NCBI GenBank assembly: GCA_050084985.1
Contig: JBITNC010000001.1
Location: forward strand, 57,784,001-57,848,000
Direction of reading: 5' to 3'
Length of the DNA stretch: 64,000 nucleotides
Origin: Nageia nagi
Lineage: Eukaryota; Pinophyta
Shown here: in pieces, positions 36,971-49,584 of the stretch
Position numbering within the stretch: position 1 is the stretch's first letter
Layout: each line of letters opens with the position of its first letter
Translations under genes and position numbers: made by a program
Notes under the pieces: model-generated
Told to the model about the DNA's origin: nothing
What the model saw: only the letters and a program-made list of their open reading frames with translations
Database searches by the model: none

Positions 36971-37898
36971 AATTTACATTCACTTAATGACCTCTTCTAT
37001 ACCTTATTTTACCTCTCCAAAAAGAGGTCAAAGGTAGATAAAAATAGTAAGAAGTGGTAAATGAACTTCACTTAATTACTTCCACACTCAGAAAAAGTAA
37101 TTGAATCTCATTAATTTTTGGTTAAAGAATCACACTAAAATTGGTAATGAATCTCATGGGTTATATCAAGAATCATTAAATAAAACACTAATTTTTCCAT
37201 GTTAAAGAAAATATAAATCAAAGGACATGTATGTTGGGGTAGGTTGTAGTTATCATGTGTTCTTTGATTTTTAATATATATGGATAATACCTTTTAAAAA
37301 TAAACATCAATAAGTTGAAAGTGATGACCAACAATTGATTCTATATTTCTTGTGCACCCATCGACCACACTATAATTCGTAGAGCCAAACTTGGAGATGA
37401 ATACTGGGTTCTAGGGTAAAAGTCATTATTTTCTATCAGGTGACTATAAACAAGGAGGCTATGCTTGGATACCACTATCAAGATAGTCTTCAATGGAATT
37501 CCCTAAGCCCCATTACACTGAGGGGACCATTTTAGGTACCAACTCGATACTTTGCCATAGATTACCTATAGGATTCTAGCCTACCTTTATTTAAATACTT
37601 GACTAGAAAAAACTAATCTAGGAAAATTAACAAAAAATAAATTAAATCATTCCCATCATTTATAAAAGAAAAAATAATTCAATTTATCAAACAAAATTAG
37701 ACAAGATAACCACACCACAAAGGTGATTTATAAATAGGTTATTTGTGCATATATTTGCTTTTTCTAGATAATATAAAAGCCAAAAATAAAATATAATTGC
37801 TATGAACAATGTATGTTATATTTCCCTTGCTTAATCAAAAATCAAAACCAAAATAAAAATTAAAAGGTGTAAAGTTCTAAAAACAACAACAAAAGGGA

Positions 37899-40738
37899 AT
37901 GGGTAATACTTGTTCTCAAATGGCTCATCAATAGCAAGAGCCATACAATGAAATCTACCAAGAGGAACAACCTAGTCATAAGTCTCACAGATCTAGTAGA
38001 GAAATATCAAGGAGAGGAACTCCTCAAGAAATAAAAGATACCTTAAATGAAGTAAGACAATGTTTAACCTAGTTAAGGATTCCTCATTCTTCTCACACTC
38101 ATAGTATTCCCTTAGATCTAACTTATCTAGTAGAAAAAACACCAATAGGTAATGAGGAAGAATTCATATCAAAAACTACTACTCCATCACTAATGCATTT
38201 GGCTTATGCCATTTTACAAAAAGGTCCTTTTAAACCAAAATATGATCATGTTATGCATTATCTATTGGATGGACATATTGTCCAATCCTATATAAGATGA
38301 GTTGATTATACTCCTTCCACCATCTCTAGAAGGATGAATGAGTTCGATGATAGAATTTTGATACAGATGGACACTCTTGCACCTAAACCAAGAAGCCATG
38401 CTAGGGTGCTAATGATGCTTATTATATTTTAAAAACTAATACACCTACCCCTAGGTCAAGTTATGCTCCTTTTACTATGAGTTATGCAAATCCTAATACT
38501 ACTTATAATACCCCAAGAACTAGTCATAGGATCCCTAAACAAAGACATAGGAGAAATCTTGATCATTTAAGGTATAAGGTAGGATAAATACCATTATGCA
38601 TTTCTATATCAAATCAAAATCAAGAACAACTTCAAAATGATCAACAAACTATTCTGTATAGTCTAAACACATAAAAACTAAACCAAAATAGAAGATTAGG
38701 ATGAGATCCATATTTGTAAACATAACCTATGTTTTATTCATATCAAAGTAAAACACCTCTAGGGCAACCTCATAAAACAATAGGTTCAAAATTAGATTTA
38801 GAATAGGCCTAATAAAAAAATAGTAGATAATAGGAAATTTCCACCTAGAGCAAGGTGCTTATCTCCCCAAGGTCATAAAAATCATAAAACTCAAGACCAT
38901 CACTTACCTAAAAAAAGGGAGGTTTTACGTGAACAACAACAACCTCTAAGACCCCCTTTACCTTGGTCTAGAGATGAAGTTCAAAATAATAATACTCTTA
39001 CACCTTTATATCAATTGGTTCAATGATAGTTTCCTCCACATCAACAACCCCACCTACTCCACCATATAGTGAAAATTATTATGGTGATCAAAGATCATTT
39101 GAAAGAAGTTATCAATCATTTTCAACAAATAGATAAAGGGAAGGTAATAGGGATAATAAAAATCCTATTGTTCTCACACAACCAATTAATGAATTTGATT
39201 AAAGGTTAATAAATATTAAGAAAATGTTACACCAATAAAACAAGCATAAAATCTCTTACGAAATACTTTGTAATGAGCCCATACACCCTAGTGTTCTTAA
39301 GATTGATATCCCTTTCAACTTTGAGATTCCAAAAATTGAATCTTTCAAAGGAAAGGACCCTAAAGAACATTAGAGATGATTTAAATATTTAAATTATGTA
39401 ATTTCCAACAATGATGATCTAATGTTACATATCTTTCGTATGACACTTGCTAGGCAAGCAATGGATTGGTATAATAAATTAACAAAACATAGCATCACAA
39501 CATATGCACACTTGGCTAATTTATTCATAGAGCACTTTAGGATAAATATTATAGATAAAACCTCCATAACTGATCTTACAAGATTGCAACAATTCTAGGA
39601 TGAGGCAACTACAAATTTTATTTCAAGATGGAGGGTAATTTTAATAAGCATGCCTTATACTTTACCACAAGAAGAACTAGTGAAAATGTTTAGTTAAAGT
39701 TGTCTAAGACCCATCACTAGTACCTTATTGATTCAACAACACAAGACATTTGAGGAAGCAATCTCTCAAGCTATTGTAATTGAAAAGGTTAAAATCTAGG
39801 ATGGAGAATTAAAGGGTAAAAAGAAAGAGCCTTATGTTAGAAATAGAAATCAGGCTGAACAATCAACAAAATCAATTCCTACTAATCAAGTTTCTTACCT
39901 TCAAGATGGAGAATCAAACCTTCTACAAAATACATCTTCTCCACAAAATGAAGAAAGAAAACCTCGGCCACCCCGTAAAAAGTTTACTTCTTTAACAAAA
40001 TCTCTATATGATATTTTGAAAAAATTAATGGACCGTCAAATGATTATATTGTCTAAAATACATCTTGAAAGGCCAAATGCAAGAGATAGAAAATGGTATA
40101 ATGTGAATGATTATTATCAGTATCATCATTAAAAGGGTCATACTACAAGCAAATGTAGAACATTACAACACAAGGTTCAAGATTTTATTGATCAAGGAAG
40201 ATTATAGGTAGACAATCCATTGACTATCTCTAATCAAAATCTAGGAATATATCAGAATCCTCTTTCTCAACATCAACCAAATACTGTATCATCACAAATA
40301 CACCAAAATCAAGTAACACACAAAGGGTTTCAAAATGCTTCTACCTTGGTTACTATGGTAAGAATAATTACGAGCATCCAAAGGGAACAAGGAAGGCAAG
40401 TTGATATTCCCAACAATAAAAAAAATGATGATATTATACAACCAAATTTAATGAGACCTCAACTTCTTAAGATTTTAGTAAAAGGAGATTTACAACATCA
40501 ATTAAGAAACTCACAAGTGAAGATGTCCTTGTTTGAGTTATTACAACAATCCAAAAATCATAGAGAAGATATGAACCAATTATTGCAAATAATCAAATTA
40601 GATATTAATGATCTTGAAATTTTTGTGTCTTTTATGGGGAGTATTAAAACAAGCCAAAAACCCACTATTGCTTTTCATGATTATGAAGTTAGGCAATCAA
40701 ACCATTCACAAGGTCAAGATCCCCATTACATATCATAA
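37899..40738 (+). pseudogene. Gag of Ty3/gypsy element 3
   Basis: Capsid polyprotein. The start at 37899 gives MGNTCSQMAH. A long Ser/Pro/Gln-rich, stop-filled N-terminal region leads to the retrotransposon gag domain at about 39330-39800: PKIESFKGKDPKEH, FRMTLARQAMDWYNKL, LANLFIEHFR, LTRLQQF*DE, FISRWR. A CCHC-type knuckle follows at about 40110-40156 (YYQYHH*KGHTTSKC) with the first Cys changed to Tyr, then KVQDFIDQGRL as usual in this family. The open 40220-40738 segment (Gln/Asn-rich) continues toward the protease. At least ten stops, most TAG/TAA where Gln is expected. Confidence 0.82.
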
Positions 40739-42129
40739 CCAAGATAAATGTGAAGGATTTTAAAAGAATATTAATAGATGAAGGTTCTATAATAAATATC
40801 AGTACACTATGTACTTTATGATGAAAATCCATACTCTCATTGCAATCATAGACATCTTTCAGGGAAAACTGCTTTTCCTTCCACTCATTTTTTACACTGC
40901 CTATGGTTCCTAAAAAGGTATCAATAGTAGATATTTATAAAGAAGGTGCTTCTCCAAGTTATTTAAAGGGAAAAGATCTTATTGATCCTAAAATACCTCA
41001 TACATCAAATGCTAATAGGGATTCATCACTAAAAATAAAGCCAATAATCCTAGAAATGCAAACATGGGAAGAAAGAGCATGAAAGTTGGATGAAGTAAAT
41101 AAAGCTTCATTATCAAAAGTATCTTGTTCTATAAATAAAATACATAGTGATGGTAAAATAAAAGATAAACCATTAGATATTTATCCTATGACCATAAAAT
41201 TGATTGATTATTGAATAGGGGAATTTACTATTGATGATGTTATTTTTAATATTCCTATAGCTCAAGAAATAGGAAGACCTAAAGAGTCTCCTTGTGTGGT
41301 GGGGAAATTATTACCACTAGGGAAATTACTTTATCAAATACTTTTTGTATATCAAGGTCCTATAGAACCACCTATCCTTCACCTCAATCTAATGAAGGTA
41401 CTTTCTATGATTCATTAGAATACTTATCACCAGACATAAGAACATTTGTCGAAAGATACTTTGATAGGTGTTATTGGAAAGGATAAGGTCTAATATGGTA
41501 TGAACAAGGACCTAGATACACCATTGAAATGCATTTTCAATTACCTATTAATAATATAGGATTAGGTTATAAGAGAAAAAATCAAGGGGTATCCAATTTT
41601 AAGATAACTAAGTTAGAACCCAAGCCTACAACATATGAAAATTTATCTGAAGTACATAAATGGATGATAAACTAAGATGACATAGATTCTAAAACATTAT
41701 TCTTAGGAGGGTTATTCTTTGATATATCAATTAACATGGTAGAGATTGTAGAAATATGTGATAATCTAATACCTCAAATGAATTTTGATTGGTTTGGAAG
41801 TGATGATTTTTATGAATTTGAGATGATAGGTTCAAAATATTCAAATAGTTCTTCATACTTTCTAGTAGATGAAGAAATTGCATATTTTACATTACATCCT
41901 AAACAACCTACAACCTAGGATTTCAAAGACATAGATACAATCTTACACACTACAAACTTGAATATCAATACTACTTTGGAAGATCAGTATGAAGTTAAAT
42001 ATGAATAATATAATGTCAATGATAATAATTGGATTCCAATACCCAACCAATTAGAAGAGGGATCTCACATGTTAATTGAAGAAATCATTGAAATTAATTT
42101 AATTAATGAACCTAATAGCCCTAAAATAA
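40739..42129 (+). pseudogene. Protease and PR-RT linker of element 3
   Basis: INVKDFKRILIDEGSIINIS near 40745-40800 is a retroviral-type aspartic protease active-site region of the variant form D-x-G-S. The linker runs to RT with long, partly open segments (VEIVEICDNLIPQMNFDWF near 41735-41790) that lack a recognised domain. Position and motif support the call; no complete protease fold could be followed. Confidence 0.6.
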
Positions 42130-43500
42130 TTTAATTAGAAAAATCCCTTACCAAAAATGAGAGAAAAGAGTTCATTACAATACTTAAGGAAAAATAGGAA
42201 ATATTTGCATGGTCATATGTTGATATGCCTAGGCTTGATCCTAATTTAGTAGTACATAACCTTGGTATAAAAGAAGGTGCAAAACCTATTAAACAAAAAA
42301 CTACAAAAAATGCATCTTACAATTGCCTTAATGGTAAAAAAGGAGTTGCAAAAACTTTTAGAAATCAAGTTTATTCACCCAATTGATTACTCTAATTAGA
42401 TTTGTAATATGGTACTAGTTAAGAAATTCATAGGAAGATTCAAATATGCATAGATTTTAGGGATCTAAATAAATCATGTCCTAAGGACAACTTTCCCCTA
42501 CCAAACATAGATAGCTTGGTTGATTCCACTATAGGACATAAAATCTTGTCACTCATGGATGGGTTTTCAAGGTACAATCAAATTAAAGTAGCATTAGAAG
42601 ACCAGCATAAAACCACATTTACAACACCATGGGGAACGTTCTATTATAGAGTAATGCCTTTTAGATTAAAAAATGCTGGAGCTACCTATCAAAGAGCCAT
42701 GACGTACATCTTCCATGATTATATGCATGATATCATAGAAAATTATGTAGATTATGTGTTGGCTAAATAAAAAATATGAGAGGATCACCCCAAAGTGCTC
42801 ATTAAAATATTTGATAGGTTACTAGAACATAAAATTTGATTAAACCCAAAGAAATCTATTTTTGAAGTAACATATAGGAAATTATTGGTTTCCATTATCT
42901 CTAGATGAGGGATTGAAGTAGATCCTAAACAAAATAAAAGCAATAACAAATATGTTCCCCCCTCAAATATAAAATAACTACAAAGCCTATAGGGCAAGTT
43001 GTAGGCCATAAGATATTTCATTTCTTAGTTATTAGATAAGTGTAAACCTTTTAACAAAATTTTGAAGAAGGGTATTATCTTTCATTGGGGCAATGAACAA
43101 CAATAGGAATTTGATGAGATTAAGTGCTATCTTCTTTCACCACCTATTCTAGTACCACCTAAGCCTAGAGAACCATTCCTTTTATATATATCAGCCATAG
43201 AAATAGCCTTAAGAACCATGCTTGTTCAAAGGAATGAAAATAGTAAAGAATAAGTAATATATTACCTTATTCAAACTGTAGTTCATTATGAGATCAAATA
43301 CATGTATTTTGAGAAGTTATGTTTAGTGGTAGTATTCGCAACCAAAAAATTAAGAGATTACATGCTAAACCATACCATGTATGTAATTGCTAAAGCTGAC
43401 CCTTTGAAATACATGATGAATAATACTTATCAAAATGCAAGAACATATAAATGGATCATGCATCTAATTGAATTTGACTTACTTTTCATAAGTTAGAAAT
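42130..43500 (+). pseudogene. Reverse transcriptase and RNase H of element 3
   Basis: cDNA synthesis. Motifs: FAWSYVDMP.LDP near 42205-42245, CIDFRDLNKSCPKDNFPLP near 42448-42505, SLMDGFSRYNQIK near 42548-42588, EDQHKTTFTTPWGTFYYRVMPF near 42598-42663, and the catalytic box as YVDYVL near 42749 (second Asp of YVDD lost). Then LNPKKSIFEV near 42842. The RNase H domain is at about 43150-43400: FLLYISAIEIALRTMLVQ, then EKLCLVVVFATKKLRDYM. Numerous stops. Confidence 0.88.
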
Positions 43501-43629
43501 TAATTAAAGGATAAGTCATAACTAATTACCTCACTAAAGCATTGTTATCTAATGATAATCCACTCATCATAGAATTACTAGATGAACATGTATTTCATTT
43601 AGATGAAATGAAAATTCCCATAGAATCTA

Positions 43630-44040
43630 AAGAAGATTGGGATATGGTAATATATTTTGATGGGTCAAGATGCAAGCAAAGAGGGGGTGCTAGTGTTGTT
43701 TTTGTTACACCCTAAGGAGTTCCCATACCCTATTCATTTAAACTTAACTTTCCTTGTAAAAACAATAATGTTGAGTACAAAGCCTTAATCTTCACTATTA
43801 AAAATACTATAAAATTAAAATTAAAAAAGTAAAATTCATTGGTGATTCATTGTTAAACCAGAATTAGGTCAAAGAAATCTTCTACTATAAGGAACCTTTG
43901 TTGCAAAAATATAAGAGATTAGTGAAAAATCTTTTATTGTATTTTGAAAAAATAAGATTTAGAAGCATCACCATGATCAACTAATAGGTTTGTTGATTCT
44001 ATGGCTTCCATTAGATCTTTAATGCTTGCAAACCATAATC
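43630..44040 (+). pseudogene. Archaeal-type second RNase H of element 3
   Basis: Between RNase H and integrase, DWDMVIYFDGSRC...GGASVVFVTP*G (43633-43713), NNVEYKALIFTI (43770-43802) and a frame-shifted KFIGDSLLNQ (about 43835) show the archaeal-type RNase H signature (D, E, GDS). This is the position described for dual-RNase-H Tat elements, and contrasts with element 1, where the equivalent domain precedes RT. Confidence 0.78.
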
Positions 44041-44199
44041 AAAAAATGATTCCTATTGAAAATTTTCAAATCATTCAATTCTTAATAAAATTAGATGAAG
44101 TTGAACATGTAGTCTTATACATTGCAATAGAAGACAAAAATTGATGGCATACACAATTGTTCAAGTTCTTAAGAGATGGAGTATTACCTAAATACTTAA

Positions 44200-45404
44200 C
44201 AAAATCATATCAAAAGGCATTCAAGATAAAAGCTTTTCACTTTTGCATGATAAGATATGTCTTATACCATAGGGGTTTTGATGGAATATTTCTCAGATGT
44301 TTATAATGGGTTAATTCACAAATTGCTATTTCATGTGTACATGATGGAATTTGTGGAGGAAATTTTAGTGGCTTCGCAATCACAAAATGATTAATGCATA
44401 TTGGATATTACTAACCTACTATGGAATGTGATTGCATGGAATATGTTATAAAGTGTGTTGAATATCAATAACATGCTAATCTATTTAATAAACCCTCATA
44501 TGCGTTACAACCCATGTAATCATTATGGCCATTTTTGATATGGACATTAGATTTAATAGGTCAAATATCTCCTATTTCCTCAGGAGGTCATAAGTTTATA
44601 ATAACTGCTACATAATATTTTACAAAATGGGTAGAATCTATCCCCATGATCTCAACAAAAGGGCCAAAGATAGTAGAATTCATATAGAACCATATTATAT
44701 GTCATTTTGGAATTCTAACCCAAATTATCTTTGATAATGGAAAAAACATCAAAAACAAGGAATTTTAGGCTTTATGTAAAGGATATCATACCTATTTAAG
44801 CTTCTCAACTCTTTACTATCCTCAAGGGAATGGTTAAGTTGAAGCTACAAATAAAACTATTCATAGCATTCTATTAAAAAGTGTTGATGACTCCCACTGA
44901 GATTGGCATGCAAGAATTCCACATGCATTGTGGGCATATCGAACTAGTATTCAAAATCCTATTGGGGCAACCCCATTTTCCTTAGTTTATGGGGTAGAAG
45001 CAATATTGCCCTTAGAAATAGAAATTCCTTCTTTACAAATTGCAATACAAGATTATATCACTGATGAAGCAGTTCATCAAATAAGATTAGATCAATTACT
45101 ACTTTTAGATGAAAGAAGAGTTAATGCATTAGAGCATTTATGTACTTATCAAAATTGTATTAAAATATCCTTCAATAAAAAAGTCAAAACTCATGAATTT
45201 AACATAGGATATTTGGTTTTAAAAGAAAACCAACAAACTTCTAGAATGGAATGATAGCTCCATGATAAGTTTTCTCCTAACTGGTTAGGTCCTTATGTGA
45301 TTAAAAGCAAATTTGGATTTGGGGCTTATCATTTAGTTGATATGGAAGGTAACAAAGAGCATGAACCCATAAATATCATGCACCTTTGTCCTTTCTATGG
45401 TTAA
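44200..45404 (+). pseudogene. Integrase of element 3
   Basis: Zinc-finger remnant VHDGICGGNFSGF...CVEYQ near 44335-44475 (a His changed to Asn and a Cys to Tyr). Core: TLDLIGQISP (first Asp) near 44550, FTKWVESIPM near 44620-44650, IIFDNGKNIKNKEF (second Asp) near 44727-44767, YYPQGNG*VEATNK (catalytic Glu) near 44816-44855, then HALWAYRTS and FSLVYGVEAILPLEIEIPS at 44928-45034. The GPY-type C-terminal module is well kept: NWLGPYVIKSKFGFGAYHLVD near 45280-45345, ending LCPFYG with TAA at 45402. No chromodomain seen, consistent with the Tat/Athila branch. Confidence 0.88.
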
Positions 45405-46127
45405 TGAACTTTTTTTTTAGAAATTGTATATATTCTAAATAGGCTTCTTTCAGTTAAAAAAATAATAAAAGTATATTTATTAAAGACTTATACATATTTA
45501 ATGTATTTGAAATAGAAAATGACATCAAAAAAGTGTAAAAGCATCTACTTGATTATTGATTAAAAAGGTATTCGATAAAAACTTTGGTTTGAGAAACCAA
45601 GATATTTGGGAGATAGGATTATCATAGAATTATCCCTAGACATTTCCCCTAGAAATAGAAATATCCTTTGCTTACCTATTAATTTACAAAGAATCATAGC
45701 CTTAAACTTATTGCCAAAAAGATACCAAGGATGGGAGATAAGTGTTCGTGGAGATAACTTGGAGATTTATGTGGATAAAGCCATGTACAAACTGAGTTAT
45801 GCACATTATTTTGCACAAGTTTGCATGGTAAATTTTTTATGCTAATATTGACCTAATTCAGCCCCAAAGATCATAATTAATTGCTTTTTCAATAATTGGA
45901 TCCAAAATAGAGTTATTAAGACTTGGTCATATGAGGATTTTATATTTACATGGGTAGACTAGATGACAAGGAACTTGTGTCATCATAAAATAGTCTATGA
46001 TTTTTACACAGTGTTCATCCATAAGCCTCAATGATCAATTAGATGTGTGCAAAAGATTAAACAATGATTCTCTTAAATTAGATCAATATTTCCTCATCCT
46101 CCTCCTTGTAACATATAAGTAAGAGCT

Positions 46128-47000
46128 ATGACGCCAAGAAAACTAGAAACCAATGAAAAAACATAATTTAATCTTGTAGAACATGATTTTGTTGATGAAA
46201 ACCTAGAAGATCGATATATGAAAGCATTGATAAAGTGTCCTTATACTGAGATAGCATGTTTCTTTGCTTTACCAAAAGAAATTCATGAAGTTATAGGCAT
46301 GAATTTTTATAATTGGTAAGGAACCAATGCATGGGACTTAAAAGCCAATGATCTTAGGGAAACAATTGAGTTAGAAGCAAAGGATATGTGGATGGAAATT
46401 GAATCCATGACCAATTGGATCCATCTATTCCACTTGCATTAGCCTTATGAGAGACCCAAAATTTTACTAAATTGTGTTGATCATATGACTCTTCGATGTT
46501 ACGAGAGATTAATTTCCATAATAAAGGTCATCAATGATTTGGTACTGGACTATAATACCTATTTAATTTTACATAATAAAATCATATATGATTATAGTTC
46601 ATTATTTAACATAAACTATTGTGTAAATAATCCAATTAACATAAAACCAAGGTTTTAAAGGACCTTAGAATGCTTTAACCAAAGAAAGAGTGAAGTTATA
46701 GTCAAACCAACAAAAAATATTTATGTCCAATATCTCATAGAGAGCATGATCCCCCTCACACCATTAATTCCCCCTCAAACTTCATAATTCTTAGGGATCC
46801 CATCCTAACTTCCACTTATTAAGAATGATGAAGCCTCAATATCATCAGCTAAGGCAAAATGCATCATTAAAAAATTCAAGCATCATCCACTAATATTACC
46901 ACTCATTTGGTATTTGATCTATTACCAATCATTCATTCTAGGACTAGGACCTACTCATATTTTAGTTCAACCTCTGTACTTTTATTTGATTTGGTTATAA
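46128..47000 (+). pseudogene. Unknown sense ORF after integrase of element 3
   Basis: A single frame of about 290 codons, MTPRKLETNEKT then LVEHDFVDENLEDRYMKALIKC, with six in-frame stops (five TAA, one TAG) and no frameshift to about 46,980. It contains IEMDMWME-like and CVDHMTLRCYERLISIIKVIND segments. I recognise no domain. It lies between pol and the antisense PMD gene, where plant LTR elements sometimes hold extra ORFs. A preceding short open frame (45606-45845) is also unidentified. Confidence 0.45.
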
Positions 47001-49584
47001 AGGTTAGGTTATCCATAAAAAATAAGGGAACCATTATCATTGGGGAGTTGTAAAGAGTTTTTTATCTTAAAAAATAATAATCAAGTAAATAAAAAGTACC
47101 ACAATTAAGAACACATGTAAATAATTTAGAAAATTGTTATTAAATATTTTATTGTAAAAATAAATGTGTATGTATAAATTTGTCTTTAAGAAACTTTATA
47201 TAAATTCTAAAAAATGCTTGTATATGACACTGCAAGTAGTTGATTGTATTTCACAAGTAATAGGCATCATGAGTCACCCACATTGTGTTAATCTTCCCAC
47301 CTATCAACAGGAAGGGTACTTGCATTATGATCCTCCTGTATCATAGGACTTGTCATCCCTTGTCATATATTGATCACCTTGTACTTTTTCTAGTGACCCC
47401 TTAGAGGATCCTATCCAAAACCTAGAGTTAGAGGAGGATTGATTTAATCAATTGCTTGAGGGTATCTAGCATCAAATTTTATCTATGATGAATTTGACCT
47501 GTACACTAGATAGGTCTAACCATTCTTATAATATTCTAAGGAACTCTAATCAAATGGATATTTACATTTATCATTAGCCTTCTTGGGGATCTTGTGTGAT
47601 ATATGATATCCTTGATGAAGAGTTCCTACAAAATCTCATCTGTATGAACTTCGAACTTGATTTTATTTGGGGAATCATGATTGGTTCTCTTGTCACTCCT
47701 TTGGTAGTTTGATTTATTAGATACTATGGGTCACATCTTCTACATTCTAAAGAAGACCTTTTTAATGATGTCACCATAGCCCATCTCCTATATATAAACT
47801 TGTGGTGTTGGTACTTCATGTTGTCTGTCTCTGTCATTTGTGACCCCTCGTAATGGTTCATTGATTGTACCATTTGTACTTACTATCATTTCCATCCTTT
47901 TACTCATGATGACCTATTACAGATTCTTATTTAGAGGGGAAATAATTAAAAAATCAAAAACATCAAAAAATTTAAAAAACATCATAAAATACAAAAATGT
48001 AAAAAAATTTAAAAATGTATATATGTACATAATATACTTAGAAGAGATACCTCTAAAGCATCTTGGCTACTGGATGCACTTCCCATATGTTCATATCATT
48101 CCACTTTGTTCATAATTGTTTAGTCCTTTACCTTGAATGTCATAATTATTAAATATCGATCATTATGAGAGAGGCAACTAATCAAGCTATATGTATCCAT
48201 GCATCATGCATACATCCATATAATATTCATTTATGTATATAGTTGTATTTACAAATAAATAAATAGGTAATAAATACTCTATTCATATTTTGTTTTAGTT
48301 AAAAAATCTTATGTTATGGTTTCAAAAACATAGGTTGATAAAAGGACATAACTATGCTATATGGTGGTGCACTAATAGATTCATACACTTTTCACATTAA
48401 AAATATTGAAACAATCAAGAATTGTGTATTTATTGAGTATAAATATTATGATGGTCTTCTTCCTTTTTGCTTCATCCTAAATGCAAGAGCTAAAAAAAAA
48501 AAGAAGAAGAAAAAAGAAAAAGAAAATTATGTAGAATTCTTGGGCTATTGCAACATCCTCTATCGGGGCTATAGACGCTTGATTGGCAATAAAGCAAGGT
48601 TGTAATAGGATGAAGGGGTTAATATTCACCAAGGCTATGGACACTTTTTGGTAGTGAAACATACCTTACAAAAAAAAAAAGATCATATCTTACAATTTAC
48701 AGTCCTAGGATGTTTAATTTGCTAATGTTAAGAGAATGAAATGAACATCATTGGACACACATGAGTTTATGGTAAACTTAAATATATTATGATCTTATTT
48801 CATATCATTCTTAGTATATGAGGCTAAAACAAAAGATCAATTAACAAAACTAGGTATTGAAAGTGTTATTTATTACACTTCTTTATTTATATATTCATTC
48901 ATTCCATACTATTACTACTATTATTATAAAAACTTGATAAGTTGCCAAAGCATTAAGATTGATGTTTAAATTATTATGTCATTCATAGAAATCTTAGGTC
49001 ATTTAATTTTCATACATTTTGCATTCATTTGTGTATATACATTTATGTGCATCCACTATTACATCCATACATCCATAAAGTATTATAAATCTTATGTAGA
49101 AAAGTAGCTAAGAAAATGGAAGATGATGCATCTGATTTCGTTCTCCTACAAATCAAATCTTGTTATATAAACATAATAGTACTATATAAACCTAAATATC
49201 ACTTTGAATTTACAAATCATATCATAAATGAGGTGTTAAAGCTAAATGAAAACATAAAATAAATTTTCATATATTTCTACTTTAAACACATATATCTAAA
49301 AAATATAAAACATACATCAAATATGATACTAAAACATGCATATAAAAGTCTAAAGCCATCATCATGTATATTAAAAAATATATAACCAAGTGTCCATCAC
49401 ATCTAAAAAACTAACTATCAATCATGACTAACATGATCCCAAAATAGCTAAGGTCATCAAAAAATAATATACCTATGAATAATATGTCTAAATATCAAAA
49501 ATGGTCATACTCTCCATGATCTCAAAAAGAAAATGACATAGTTTGATAAAACTCATAAGTCTAACATAAAACATAAATATGCTC
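47001..49584 (+). mobile_element. Element 3 non-coding segment with A-rich tracts
   Basis: AT-rich, with A/AG-rich runs at 48491-48530 and A11 near 48670. No coding homology was read on either strand. Confidence 0.5.

Larger units (their letters stand above)
35937..37898 (+). mobile_element. Element 3 leader, non-coding, with tandem repeats
   Basis: A likely primer site starts ttttggtactagaagg at 35937; the tRNA was not identified. It holds about six units of a 20-21-bp repeat at 36125-36250 and a 101-bp direct duplication at 36778-36970. No coding frame seen. Confidence 0.65.

Noticed and set aside
42130-45404. Endogenous pararetrovirus
   Set aside because: An integrase, flanking LTRs, polypurine tract and a 5-bp duplication identify an LTR retrotransposon; no movement-protein motif was seen.
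48354-48662. Lys-rich plus-strand and Phe-rich minus-strand open frames
   Set aside because: Produced by the A/AG-rich tract at 48491-48530.
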